Positions 54,720 to 63,908 of a stretch of 64,000 bases of DNA are shown piece by piece. Each line of letters starts with the position of its first letter. Positions within the stretch are counted from its first letter, which is position 1. This stretch comes from Lentihominibacter butyricus (GTDB taxonomy: Bacteria; Bacillota; Clostridia; Peptostreptococcales; Anaerovoracaceae). Position numbers and translations under genes: made by a program. A model generated the notes under the pieces. That model had not been told where the DNA came from, searched no databases, and saw only the letters and a list, made by a program, of their open reading frames with translations. The stretch covers positions 32,418-96,417 of the forward strand of contig NZ_JAOQJP010000013.1 of the NCBI RefSeq assembly GCF_025567305.1, in the 5' to 3' direction.

Positions 54720-55160
54720 ATGAATCTTAAAAAAGCACTCGACTCGTTTTACTACAGCACAGCTCTGTGCAATCTCAGACTGATGAATGAAAAGTTCGTC
54801 GATGAACATATCACGTACAACAGTCTGCTGTATCTTGAACTGATATTTACTATGAAGGGAGAATGCACGGTTTCGCGTATAGCAGATCTGCTCAACATCT
54901 CAAGGCCAGGGGTTACGCTCAAGGTCAATGAGCTGATAAAGCAGGGGCTTGTGACGAAGACTCCTGACCCTGATGACCGCAGAAAAAATTATCTGACTGT
55001 AAATGAGGAGGCGGTACCGCAGTACAAGATATACAGGTATCAGGATAATGAGGCGGTCAGGCGGATAACTGAGAAATATTCCGTTGAAGAGATCCGCATG
55101 TTCTGCGATATGCTGGACATGATATCGGAGATAAATTTCGAAGAGCTGAAGGGAGAATGA
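54720..55160 (+). CDS. MarR-family transcriptional regulator
   Basis: 146 residues from ATG 54720, with GGAGG 5 bp upstream; an earlier in-frame ATG at 54696 has no RBS. Winged helix: TVSRIADLLNISRPGVTLKVNELIKQGLV and a wing DPDDRRKNYLTV. It is followed 7 bp later by a MATE exporter, a common arrangement in which MarR represses the pump. It also faces cooS across a shared intergenic region. Confidence 0.88.
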   Translation: MNLKKALDSFYYSTALCNLRLMNEKFVDEHITYNSLLYLELIFTMKGECTVSRIADLLNISRPGVTLKVNELIKQGLVTKTPDPDDRRKNYLTVNEEAVPQYKIYRYQDNEAVRRITEKYSVEEIRMFCDMLDMISEINFEELKGE

Positions 55161-55167
55161 TTTTCGC

Positions 55168-56550
55168 ATGAAGGAAGAATCGAACAGTTTCCTGGAAGGA
55201 TCAGTCACGTTTTCGCTGATGAGGTTCGCTGCTCCGGTGCTTGCTGCAATGGTGCTGCAGGCTCTTTACGGCGCAGTGGATCTGTGGGCGGTAGGCAGGT
55301 TTGCGACGGCAGCGGACATCTCTGCCGTTTCGACCGGAAGCCAGACTATGCAGATAATAATCGGAGCAGTCACAGGACTGTCGATGGGAACGACGGTACT
55401 CCTCGGGCAGAGGATAGGAAGCGGCGATGACGATGGTGCAGCCGAAACTGTCGGAAACAGCATAATCGTATTCGCTGTGCTGGCGATCGTGCTGAGCATC
55501 GTGATGGTTGCGGCAGCGCCGGGGATAGCATCGCTGATGAAGGCACCGGGAGAAGCGTTTTCACAGACGACAGACTATATACGCATATGCGGTGGAGGGA
55601 GCCTCTGCATCGTGGCATACAACCTGCTGAGCGCTGTCTTCAGAGGAATGGGAGATTCGCGGTCACCGCTGATATTCGTGACGATCGCGTGCATTGTGAA
55701 TATAGCCGGTGATATCATACTCGTGTACGGATTCGGAATGGGAGCGGCAGGCGCGGCTGTGGCTACGGTCGCGGCGCAGGCAGTAAGCATATGCATGTCC
55801 TTCATACTGATAAAGCTCAAAGGTCTGCCCTTTGCATTAAGGAAACATCATCTGCGACTGCGGAGAAAAACGACGGCGGCGGTCATCAGACTGGGGGCAC
55901 CGATAGCGCTTTCAGATACGTGCAGTGAAGTGTCGTATCTGATCATAATCGGGCTGGTGAACACGCTGGGAGTGACTCCGTCCGCGGGCGTCGGCATCGC
56001 TGAAAAACTGGTGATCTTCATATTTCTTATTCCGATGGCGTACATGCAGTCGGTTTCAGCATTCGTCGCTCAGAATATAGGCGCGGAAAAGTTCAGACGT
56101 GCGAGACGCGCTATGTGGAGCGGCATGGCCAGCGCGCTGGTGCTTGGATGCATCATGTTTTACATATCGTTTTTCCACGGGGATGCCTTGTCGTCGCTGT
56201 TCATCAGCGATGCGGAAAGCGCGGGATCGCAGGCGGTCATCGCAGCTTCTGCGGAATTCCTGAAAGCAACGTCGTTCGAATGTCTGCTGCTTTCCGCTGC
56301 GTATTGTATGACGGGGTATTTCAATGGCTGCGGTCGTACGACATTCGTGATGGCGCAGGGGCTGTGTGCGATCTTTCTCGTAAAGATCCCGTGTGCCTGG
56401 TATGCGACTGTTCAGGAAACGCCGAGGCTTTTCAACATAGGCCTTTCTACGGCATTCGCTGCAGCCTTTACACTGCTGGCATGTCTGGTATATTATATGT
56501 ATGTGAGAAAAAAAGATATGGCGCCGGAGCATGAGATCGCGGTTTCATGA
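55168..56550 (+). CDS. MATE-family multidrug/metabolite exporter
   Basis: 460 residues with about 12 membrane helices. MATE features: PVLAAMVLQALYGAVDLWAVG, GLSMGTTVLLGQRIG, FRGMGDSRSPLIF and SVSAFVAQNIGAEKFRRARRA. Uses a Na+ or H+ gradient to export organic compounds. Coupled to the upstream MarR gene. Substrate not evident. Confidence 0.9.
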   Translation: MKEESNSFLEGSVTFSLMRFAAPVLAAMVLQALYGAVDLWAVGRFATAADISAVSTGSQTMQIIIGAVTGLSMGTTVLLGQRIGSGDDDGAAETVGNSIIVFAVLAIVLSIVMVAAAPGIASLMKAPGEAFSQTTDYIRICGGGSLCIVAYNLLSAVFRGMGDSRSPLIFVTIACIVNIAGDIILVYGFGMGAAGAAVATVAAQAVSICMSFILIKLKGLPFALRKHHLRLRRKTTAAVIRLGAPIALSDTCSEVSYLIIIGLVNTLGVTPSAGVGIAEKLVIFIFLIPMAYMQSVSAFVAQNIGAEKFRRARRAMWSGMASALVLGCIMFYISFFHGDALSSLFISDAESAGSQAVIAASAEFLKATSFECLLLSAAYCMTGYFNGCGRTTFVMAQGLCAIFLVKIPCAWYATVQETPRLFNIGLSTAFAAAFTLLACLVYYMYVRKKDMAPEHEIAVS

Positions 56551-56577
56551 GCGGCGGCTGCAAAGGAGAGATAAATC

Positions 56578-57171
56578 ATGACAGATTTCAGCACAGTAGA
56601 GAAAAATTTAAGAGACAGAGGATACAAGGTCTGTTCTTTCGGATCAGGCAAAGAGGCTGCGGACTATCTTGCAGCAGAGCTCAAAGGAAAGAGCGTCGGT
56701 ATCGGAGGCTCGATGACGATAAAGGAGCTGGGGCTCTATGATCGGCTTTCGGAAGGCAGTACGGTGTACTGGCACTGGGAGACGGGGCCTGAAACGAGAG
56801 CGGATGCAGCATCGGCACAGGTGTATCTGACTTCGGTGAACGGTCTTGCGGAGACGGGCGAGATCATCAATATAGACGGCGCGGGTAACCGTGTCGCTTC
56901 GACGCTTTACGGACACGAAAAGGTGTATTATATAGTAGGAAAGAACAAGCTGGCTGAGACATACGATGATGCGCTCTGGCGTGCGAGGAATATCGCGTCG
57001 CCGAAGAATGCCAGGAAGCTCGGCAGGAAAACGCCTTGCGCCATCAATGCGGACAAGTGCTATGACTGCAAAAGTCCTGACCGCATATGCAGGGGACTTG
57101 TCGTGATGTGGGAGCCGATGATGAACATGGAGGCGGAAGTGATACTGATCGACGAGGAGCTCGGGTTCTAG
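56578..57171 (+). CDS. LUD domain protein (LutC/YkgG-like)
   Basis: 197 residues, with AAAGGAGAG before ATG. GIGGSMTIKELG, a Thr-rich centre and NIDGAGNRVASTLYGHEKVYYIVGKNK are typical of LUD (DUF162) proteins. The C-terminus adds four Cys: CYDCKSPDRIC preceded by TPCAINADK, possibly a metal site. LutC-type members support lactate oxidation with LutA and LutB; neither is here, so the role of this stand-alone member is unclear. Confidence 0.82.
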   Translation: MTDFSTVEKNLRDRGYKVCSFGSGKEAADYLAAELKGKSVGIGGSMTIKELGLYDRLSEGSTVYWHWETGPETRADAASAQVYLTSVNGLAETGEIINIDGAGNRVASTLYGHEKVYYIVGKNKLAETYDDALWRARNIASPKNARKLGRKTPCAINADKCYDCKSPDRICRGLVVMWEPMMNMEAEVILIDEELGF

Positions 57172-57254
57172 AGCTGACGAATAAATGAAGCCCTTTACAG
57201 GGAAATCACCATGTCGATCTTTGATCGACACACTAATGAAAGGAGCGTGGTTGG

Positions 57255-59000
57255 ATGCGTTGCGAGCTTGAAGCGCTCAGAAAAAGGATGCGTGAGGCCG
57301 GGGTCGACCTCTATATAATACCGACGACCGATTATCACGGATCGGAATATGTGAATGACTATTTCAAGTGCAGAGAATATGTCTCTGGTTTCACGGGATC
57401 GGCCGGGACGCTGGTAGTGGAACAGGATTTTGCCGGACTGTGGACGGACGGCAGATATTTCCTGCAGGCACAGCAGCAGCTCGACGGCAGCGGGATAACT
57501 CTGATGAAAATGGGAGTCGACGGCGTGCCGGATATAATGGAATACATAGAATCGAGGACATCGCTTAAGACGATAGGCTTTGACGGAAGGATCGTGAGCC
57601 ATGAGATGGGAAAGCAGATAGAAGATGTATGCTGCCATCATGTATCGATGATTTACGATCTGGATCTTGTCGGAGATATATGGAAAGAACGTCCAGGGAT
57701 CGTACCGTCGCAGATATATGAGATACCGCTCAAAGTCACGGGAGAGACGACAGCTTCGAAGCTGGAGCGGCTGAGAGCTGAGATGAACGAAACCGACTGG
57801 CTGCTCGTCAGCAGGCTGGAAGACATTGCGTGGATCTACAATCTGAGAGGACGCGATGTTGAGCATACGCCGGTGTTTTACGCGTTCGCACTGATTTCGA
57901 AGAAAGAAGACATCCTTTATGTGATGGATGATTCTTATATAAAGCGCAGCGCATCTTCGGTAGACGGGTCTGCAAAGACTGCAGTCAGGCGTTATGCAGA
58001 GGTCTTCGAAGATCTGAAGCGGCTTGCGGACTGCAGGATAATGCTGGACAAAGATTCGGTATCATATGCACTTGCCGAAAGCCTGCAGGATTCCGTGACC
58101 CGCATGTTTTGCAAAAGCCCTGCGGAAAAACTCAAGGCAGTAAAAAACGGCACGGAGATAAAAGCGACTGAGGATGCGCACATAAGGGACGGCGCTGCGA
58201 TGGCGGAGTTCCTGTACTGGCTCAAAAACAGCGTGAGCACAGGACAGGTGACGGAGATCTCGCTGGCCGACCATCTGGAAAGCTGCAGGCGAAGGCGCGG
58301 AGCGTATGATCTGAGCTTTGACACGATCGCGGGATATGAAGAACACGGCGCGATAATACATTATTCGGCTACGGAAAGCAGCAGTGCAGTGCTGAAGCCG
58401 GAAGGCTTCGTGCTGATAGATTCAGGAGGTCAGTACGATGACGGCACGACCGATATAACGAGGACCGTTGCGCTTGGACCTGTGAGCGGCGACCGTAAAA
58501 AAGTATACACAGCGGTACTGAAAGCACATGTGGCTCTTGCGATGGCGGTTTTCGATGAAAACACTACAGGAGCAGATCTCGATATCATAGCGAGAAAGCC
58601 GCTCAGAGAGCTTGGACTTGATTTCAATCACGGTACAGGGCACGGAGTCGGACATATGCTGAGCGTGCATGAAGGTCCGAATACGATAAGTCCGAGAGCC
58701 GCCGCTTGTCACATAGTCCCGGGAATGATAACGAGCGACGAGCCGGGAGTCTACCTCGAAGGCAGGTACGGCATAAGGACCGAAAACGAGATCCTTTGCA
58801 TAAAAAAAGACGGAAAATACGCTTTCGAGATGATAACATTCTGCCCGTACGAGAGAGACGCGATAGACGTGTCGATGCTCACAGAACCCGAGATAAAGTT
58901 CGTGGACGACTATCACAGAAAAGTATATGAAACGCTTTCGCCGCTGCTGGACGAGGACGTTTCCGGTTGGCTTGAAGAGCAGTGCAGGGGGCTTATATAA
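57255..59000 (+). CDS. Xaa-Pro aminopeptidase (M24B)
   Basis: 581 residues with two creatinase-type N-terminal domains (about 1-310) and a pita-bread C-terminal domain. Metal ligands visible: Asp in IDSGGQYDDGTTDITR (two Asp), His in GTGHGVGHMLSVHEGP, Glu in TSDEPGVYLEG and Glu in TENEIL. Releases N-terminal residues preceding proline, probably with two Mn ions, in the cytosol. AAGGAGCG precedes ATG 57255. The upstream interval has an 8-bp hairpin (GTCGATC-type) near 57213-57231. Confidence 0.92.
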   Translation: MRCELEALRKRMREAGVDLYIIPTTDYHGSEYVNDYFKCREYVSGFTGSAGTLVVEQDFAGLWTDGRYFLQAQQQLDGSGITLMKMGVDGVPDIMEYIESRTSLKTIGFDGRIVSHEMGKQIEDVCCHHVSMIYDLDLVGDIWKERPGIVPSQIYEIPLKVTGETTASKLERLRAEMNETDWLLVSRLEDIAWIYNLRGRDVEHTPVFYAFALISKKEDILYVMDDSYIKRSASSVDGSAKTAVRRYAEVFEDLKRLADCRIMLDKDSVSYALAESLQDSVTRMFCKSPAEKLKAVKNGTEIKATEDAHIRDGAAMAEFLYWLKNSVSTGQVTEISLADHLESCRRRRGAYDLSFDTIAGYEEHGAIIHYSATESSSAVLKPEGFVLIDSGGQYDDGTTDITRTVALGPVSGDRKKVYTAVLKAHVALAMAVFDENTTGADLDIIARKPLRELGLDFNHGTGHGVGHMLSVHEGPNTISPRAAACHIVPGMITSDEPGVYLEGRYGIRTENEILCIKKDGKYAFEMITFCPYERDAIDVSMLTEPEIKFVDDYHRKVYETLSPLLDEDVSGWLEEQCRGLI

Positions 59001-59052
59001 AAATAGAGCAGAGGGGAAAAACTGATAAACAGCGTGGATCGCGCAGGAGGAT

Positions 59053-59856
59053 ATGATGAAACAGTTTCTGGATTTTACTGACAGAGTCTGCCTGGTGACA
59101 GGTGCAGGCAGTGAAAACGGCATAGGCTTTCAGACGGCGAGGATACTCGGTGATCTGGGAGGAAAGGTGATCATCGTTTCGACGACGGACAGGATACTGA
59201 AGCGTGCTGAAGAGCTCAGAGCCGGCGGTGCTGATGCGAAGGGCATGATCGCAGATCTGATGGACAGAGAGGCAGTGCAGCGTCTCACAAAAGACATCAT
59301 GGATGAATACGGCCGTATCGACGTGCTGGTGAACAATGCGGGAATGGTGCAGACCGGAGTTTCTGAGGATGAGTTCGATACTTTTGAAGAAATGTCGTAT
59401 GAAAGCTGGGATCACGATATAGCGAGGAATCTCGACATCCCGTTCAATGTGACTAAGGAAGTCCTGGGGCCTATGAAAAAGTCGGGTTACGGCAGGATCG
59501 TCAACACTTCATCGGTCACGGGTCCGGTAGTGAGCAATCCGGGCGAGGCATCGTATTCGGCTGCAAAAGCTGCGATCATCGGCATGAGTAAGGCGATCGC
59601 GATCGAGGCCGGAGCGTACAATGTGACGATAAATAATGTGCTCCCGGGATGGATACAGACTGCATCCCAGACGGAAGGCGAGTATCAGGGCGGATTCAAT
59701 ACGCCGATGAAGCGAAGCGGCACAGCGGAGGAAGTCGCCAATATGATAGTTTTCCTGTGTTCTGACAAGGCATCGTATATCACGGGACAGGAGTTTATCG
59801 TGGACGGCGGCAATACGATCCAGGAGTATAAAGGTGCACCGGAATTCTATTATTAA
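59053..59856 (+). CDS. Short-chain dehydrogenase/reductase
   Basis: 267 residues, with AGGAGG upstream. Classical SDR: VTGAGSENGIGFQTA cofactor loop, NNAG, Ser in NTSSVTG, catalytic YSAAKAA and a C-terminal YITGQEFIVDGG. NAD(P)-dependent oxidoreductase, substrate unknown. It lies between an Xaa-Pro peptidase and an IclR regulator that may control it. Confidence 0.9.
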   Translation: MMKQFLDFTDRVCLVTGAGSENGIGFQTARILGDLGGKVIIVSTTDRILKRAEELRAGGADAKGMIADLMDREAVQRLTKDIMDEYGRIDVLVNNAGMVQTGVSEDEFDTFEEMSYESWDHDIARNLDIPFNVTKEVLGPMKKSGYGRIVNTSSVTGPVVSNPGEASYSAAKAAIIGMSKAIAIEAGAYNVTINNVLPGWIQTASQTEGEYQGGFNTPMKRSGTAEEVANMIVFLCSDKASYITGQEFIVDGGNTIQEYKGAPEFYY

Positions 59857-59949
59857 GAGATTCTGATTTTTACAAACCACAAATAATTTAGAAAAAAGAT
59901 GCGGCGGCAAGCTGATGATGGTATACTGTTGTCACAGGAGGCAATGAGG

Positions 59950-60714
59950 ATGACTGATGAAAAGGGAGTGCAGTCGATAGAACGTGCACTGGATATAATA
60001 GAATCTGTCGCAGAAGAACAGGACGGCAAACATCTGACGGCTATCGCAGAGGAGACGGGGCTGCACAAGAGCACCGCTCACAGGATCATCATGACGCTGG
60101 TCGGCCGGGGCTATCTTACAAAAACGGTCTCAGGCAATTACCGCCTGGGATTCAAGCTCATAGAGGAGGCAAGCTGTTATATAAATCATCTTGAGCTGCA
60201 GACCGAGGCGAGACCGTATATAGCTGAGATCAGCGCACACCTGGGAATGTCTGCATATCTCGGCATGCTTGAAGGCGACAAAGTCATTTACATAGAAAAA
60301 ATGCACAAAGCGACACCGGAGAAGCTTTATCGCCAGATAGGCGCCGGCGTGCCTGCATATTGTTCATCTCTCGGAAAATGCATACTTTCGGGCTATTCGA
60401 AAGCACAGCTTGAAGAGATAATGGCAGACTGCAGCTTTATGAAATTCACCGAAAAGACTATAGATAATATGGATGCGCTCCACAGAGAACTCAATAAAGT
60501 CAGATCGCAGGGATGGGCTATCGATGATGAGGAATATGAAAAAGGGCACAGGTGCATAGGTGTGCCTGTTTACGACTATAGGGGCGAGATCGTGGCCGCG
60601 GTGAGCGTCAGCGGTGAAAAGCATGTGCTTACAGATGAGCGAATGCCGGAAATCGCGGAGTATCTTATGGAAAAAGCCGGGCAGCTGTCCAGGGACATGG
60701 GGTATACTGGCTGA
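59950..60714 (+). CDS. IclR-family transcriptional regulator
   Basis: 254 residues from ATG 59950, chosen because CAGGAGG then sits 8 nt upstream; ATG 59944 is too close to it. N-terminal winged helix: SIERALDIIESVAEE and ETGLHKSTAHRIIMTLVGRGYL. C-terminal effector domain: GMSAYLGMLEGDKVIYIEKM, AYCSSLGKCILSGYS and GWAIDDEEYEKGHRCIGVPVYD. It probably controls the SDR or nearby catabolic genes in response to a small organic acid. Confidence 0.9.
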   Translation: MTDEKGVQSIERALDIIESVAEEQDGKHLTAIAEETGLHKSTAHRIIMTLVGRGYLTKTVSGNYRLGFKLIEEASCYINHLELQTEARPYIAEISAHLGMSAYLGMLEGDKVIYIEKMHKATPEKLYRQIGAGVPAYCSSLGKCILSGYSKAQLEEIMADCSFMKFTEKTIDNMDALHRELNKVRSQGWAIDDEEYEKGHRCIGVPVYDYRGEIVAAVSVSGEKHVLTDERMPEIAEYLMEKAGQLSRDMGYTG

Positions 60715-60786
60715 TAGCTGCGCGAAAAGCATCGGAAACTGCAGGTCCATGATGATGCAGAATATAAATGATATGTATGATAAAAA

Positions 60787-60832
60787 CGGGATATCGTTTG
60801 ACAGTGATCGTCATATGATATCCCGCTTTTTA
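60787..60832 (+). terminator. Terminator after the IclR gene
   Basis: CGGGATATC (60787-60795) and GATATCCCG (60817-60825) with CTTTTTA following; the 21-nt loop is long. Confidence 0.65.
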
Positions 60833-60875
60833 TGCCGGAGCGCTCTGCAAAAAAGAGAGAACTGCAAAAAAGAAA

Positions 60876-60907
60876 GAAGCCCGGAGCTTTGAAAAGCACC
60901 GGGCTTC
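60876..60907 (-). terminator. Terminator of the aldehyde dehydrogenase gene
   Basis: On the minus strand, GAAGCCCGG / CCGGGCTTC plus an inner GCTTT-type stem, followed by TTTCTTTTTTG. Confidence 0.85.
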
Positions 60908-60940
60908 ATGAGAAGAAAGTCGCATATCAGTCTCACAGGA

Positions 60941-62374
60941 CTAATCTACGATATTTTTGAGAGTAATGTTTTTAACTCTGGTCATTTCATTGAATGTGGA
61001 CATAACGCCCTCTGTTCCTATGCCGCTCTGTTTCCAGCCGCCGAACGGCATTTCGAATGATCTGAAGAAGCTTGCGCCGTTGATAACGACTCCGCCGGAT
61101 TCCATAGCTTTTGCAACTTTGAATGCACGCTTCTGGTCAGCTGAGAATACGCAGCTCGACAGTCCGAACTTGGAGTTGTTTGCGATCTCGATAGCCTCTT
61201 CATCAGTATCGAATCCGATGATAGGAACTACAGGTCCGAATATTTCCATATCCTTGGCAACATCGGCTGTCTTAGGAACATCCACGATAACGGTCGGATC
61301 ATAGAAAGCGCCGTTTCTCTTGCCGCCGAGGATGATTCTGCCGCCCTGCTCAACAGTAAGGTTGACTTCTTTTTCAACTTTGACAGCGGCCTTTTCACTG
61401 ATGAGGCATGCGATCTGAGTATCCTCTTCCTTAGGATCGCCGTATTTCAGCTGCTTGATCCTTGCAACTGCCTTTTCTGCGAATTCATCCTTGAGTGAAT
61501 TGTGGATCAGGAAACGCTTGCTTGCACAGCATACCTGTCCTGTATTATACATCCTGCCCCAGATCATTTCCTCTACAGCGAGGTCGACGTCGCCGTCTTC
61601 AAGCACGATGAACGCATCGTTTCCGCCGAGTTCGAGGGCCGTGTGAGTCAGGTTCTTTGCAGCAGTCTCTGCTGTCTGGATACCTACTTCGGTGCTTCCT
61701 GTCAGCGTTACGAGGTGTACTCGTGGATCGGCAACTGCAGTGCTCTTGACTGCTCCGGGAGCTGTCAGGCACTGGATAGCGCCATCTGGAACACCTGCTT
61801 CGACGAGCATTTCGGTCAGTCTCATAAGTGTGAGAGGGTTGTCGGATGACGGCAGAACGATGGCGGCATTACCCATCATCAGTGCCGGTGCGACTTTCTG
61901 ATCGTAAAGGTCACATGGGAAGTTGAACGGTATGATGCATGCGACTACGCCAAGAGGTTCTCTCGTTACGAGCTGCATGTGCTTGTCCTGACCGGGTTCA
62001 GTTCCCGGCGGGATGATCGAGCCGTAAAAGTGTTTAGCGTGTTCGATGAAGCCTGAGAAACCGATTTTGATGTTACCGATCTCTGCGCGGGCTTCATTGA
62101 TAGGTTTGCCGTTTTCTGCGCAGAGTGTCTGAGCCAGTGATTCTTTATTTGCATCTACGATGTCGAGGAATCTGTAAAGGACTTCAGCTCTCTGCGAGAT
62201 AGGGACCTTTTCCCATTCCTTCTGTCCTGCGACTGCAGCTGTGATAGCATTTTCAACGTCTTCGGCGGTTGCTTTAGGAACGCTTTCGATCACTTCGCCG
62301 GTAGCAGGTGCGATGACATCGAAAGTAGCGCCGCTTACACTGTCCACTTTTTTACCATTTATTATCATTTTCAT
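60941..62374 (-). CDS. NAD(P)-dependent aldehyde dehydrogenase (succinate-semialdehyde dehydrogenase-like)
   Basis: 477 residues, with AAAGGAG before ATG. ALDH motifs: FNFPCDLYDQKVAPALMMGN, LTGSTEVG, TALELGGNDAFIV with the general-base Glu, and the catalytic Cys in YNTGQVCCASKR. C-terminal GGVVINGASFFRSFEMPFGGWKQSGIGTEG. Oxidises an aldehyde to an acid; non-acylating type. Downstream of the FIST gene with a 101-bp gap holding a small hairpin and two GGCCGACATCAG repeats, so the two may be co-transcribed. Confidence 0.92.
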   Translation of the reverse strand: MKMIINGKKVDSVSGATFDVIAPATGEVIESVPKATAEDVENAITAAVAGQKEWEKVPISQRAEVLYRFLDIVDANKESLAQTLCAENGKPINEARAEIGNIKIGFSGFIEHAKHFYGSIIPPGTEPGQDKHMQLVTREPLGVVACIIPFNFPCDLYDQKVAPALMMGNAAIVLPSSDNPLTLMRLTEMLVEAGVPDGAIQCLTAPGAVKSTAVADPRVHLVTLTGSTEVGIQTAETAAKNLTHTALELGGNDAFIVLEDGDVDLAVEEMIWGRMYNTGQVCCASKRFLIHNSLKDEFAEKAVARIKQLKYGDPKEEDTQIACLISEKAAVKVEKEVNLTVEQGGRIILGGKRNGAFYDPTVIVDVPKTADVAKDMEIFGPVVPIIGFDTDEEAIEIANNSKFGLSSCVFSADQKRAFKVAKAMESGGVVINGASFFRSFEMPFGGWKQSGIGTEGVMSTFNEMTRVKNITLKNIVD

Positions 62375-62475
62375 AGCAATTGACTCCTTTCATTGATTTG
62401 TCGGTCGTAGGCCGACATCAGGTTATCCTTGATAAAGGGTTTCATATATCTGCCGGCACGGGGCCGACATCAGAT

Positions 62476-63642
62476 CTATTTACCGAATGCTGTGAAGGAT
62501 AACATCAGTCCTCCGCATGTGTTGTTGCCGTCGTCCTCGTATCCGTATTCGCCGAAGGTGAATTCCATGATGAACGGGATGTCGCCGACATGGGCCTTTA
62601 CCTGATCGTAAACTTCATTGATCCTTGCGTCGATACCGGCTCTTCTGCCACCGCAGTGTACCAGGTGGAGCGCTACGATAGGACCGTCGATCTTTGCCTT
62701 CAGCTCTTCCAGCGTCTTGCCTACGGATTCGATCAGTTCATCTACAGTTGCTTCCATAAGCACTACGGCAGTACCTGTTGCCAGATTGTTGCCGATAGCC
62801 ATCGAGCCGTCATCGTTGCCGTTCATCGGATGTCTGATAGCTGCCAGATCGCCGAGTCTGTCTTTTACTGCGAGCGGATGACATATAGCATATGAAAGGA
62901 GATTGCCTCCTGCCACATCTTCAGCGCTTGCGCCTGTCCATTCACGATACTGCTCAAGTGCAGGCTTGCCGTTTATCTCTGCGAGTGTTCTGTCTCCCTC
63001 GATCTTAGTGATGACGCCTGCTTTATCTGTCTCGTTGTATGCTCCTGTGAATTTATTTGCAAAAGGTTTGTCAGTGTAGAAGAATGCTACGCTTACGCCG
63101 TCTGCTGTTACCATTTCATCTGTGTAGAGAAGCCATTCGCCTGTGATCGTGTTATCGGCAGCAGTTCCTCCGAAGAATGGCACTCTGCCGATGACTTCGG
63201 TTATACCTTTCAGATAATACTCTTCTTCACCTGACGGAGCTGACATATAGAAATATGCAGGAGCTTCGTCTTTGCCGGCTGCCTTCATTGCCTTTTCGGC
63301 AACCTTGTGACCGGTTTCTCTTGCAGTGCCTTCCTTAGGCATCCCGGCAACACCTACTGTGAGATCTGCATCTGACAGTGCCATGATCCCTGCGAATCCA
63401 TCTTCACCTGTGATGTATCCTTCAGGAGTTACGACTCCCGTGAATGAAGTGTTGCCTATGAGAGGAACTCCCGGAAGTTCTTCCTTGACTGCATCGAGCA
63501 GTTTTTTCTGGTCATACTGTACACCGCTGTATACGAATGCCATTTTCATATCAGAAAGATTTTCTTTTACCTGTGCTGCCATTTCCTTGCCTGCTGCAGC
63601 TGCATCGGGGTTGATACTGTTTCCTGTTCTTACCTGTAACAT
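62476..63642 (-). CDS. FIST N/FIST C domain sensory protein
   Basis: 388 residues, with GAGGAGGAAG before ATG. FIST N region (about 30-215): AFVYSGVQYDQKKLLDAVKEELP, LIGNTSFTGVVTPEG, FFGGTAADN. FIST C region (about 225-385): LEQYREW, CHPLAV and the closing MEFTFGEYGYEDDGNNTCGGLMLSFTAF. FIST proteins are thought to sense small ligands such as amino acids. It stands alone, without a kinase or cyclase domain, beside an aldehyde dehydrogenase. Confidence 0.88.
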   Translation of the reverse strand: MLQVRTGNSINPDAAAAGKEMAAQVKENLSDMKMAFVYSGVQYDQKKLLDAVKEELPGVPLIGNTSFTGVVTPEGYITGEDGFAGIMALSDADLTVGVAGMPKEGTARETGHKVAEKAMKAAGKDEAPAYFYMSAPSGEEEYYLKGITEVIGRVPFFGGTAADNTITGEWLLYTDEMVTADGVSVAFFYTDKPFANKFTGAYNETDKAGVITKIEGDRTLAEINGKPALEQYREWTGASAEDVAGGNLLSYAICHPLAVKDRLGDLAAIRHPMNGNDDGSMAIGNNLATGTAVVLMEATVDELIESVGKTLEELKAKIDGPIVALHLVHCGGRRAGIDARINEVYDQVKAHVGDIPFIMEFTFGEYGYEDDGNNTCGGLMLSFTAFGK

Positions 63643-63720
63643 GTTCTCTTCCTCCTCATTATTATTTTTGATCTTGTGGGTTTGATTATCTGTTTTTGTA
63701 CTTTCCTGTTGTCTGAGATT

Positions 63721-63749
63721 ATAATAATTCTGAATAATATATTAGTCAA
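63721..63749 (-). promoter_or_regulatory. Promoter of the FIST-ALDH transcript
   Basis: On the minus strand, TTGACT (63749-63744), 17 bp, TATTAT (63726-63721); an overlapping TATAAT lies 3 bp further downstream. Confidence 0.65.
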
Positions 63750-63870
63750 CGGTACCGGTTCTGCTCTCTGAAACAGCAGTTCCACGATGCGGAATAATAG
63801 GCTGTAATAGTACAAAATCAGCCGTTTGTACAAGAGAAAACAAAGAAATAGACTTTTTTAAGTATAGAAA

Positions 63871-63904
63871 AAAGACCCGGGATCCATCAGGAACCGGGGT
63901 CTTT
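63871..63904. terminator. Terminator hairpin next to the intron
   Basis: AAAGACCCGG and CCGGGGTCTTT pair with one bulge. The T-run is better on the minus strand (TCTTTTTTC), so it may end a leftward gene beyond the window. No gene is seen in 63643-63870 apart from the FIST promoter. Confidence 0.7.
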
Positions 63905-63908
63905 GCGA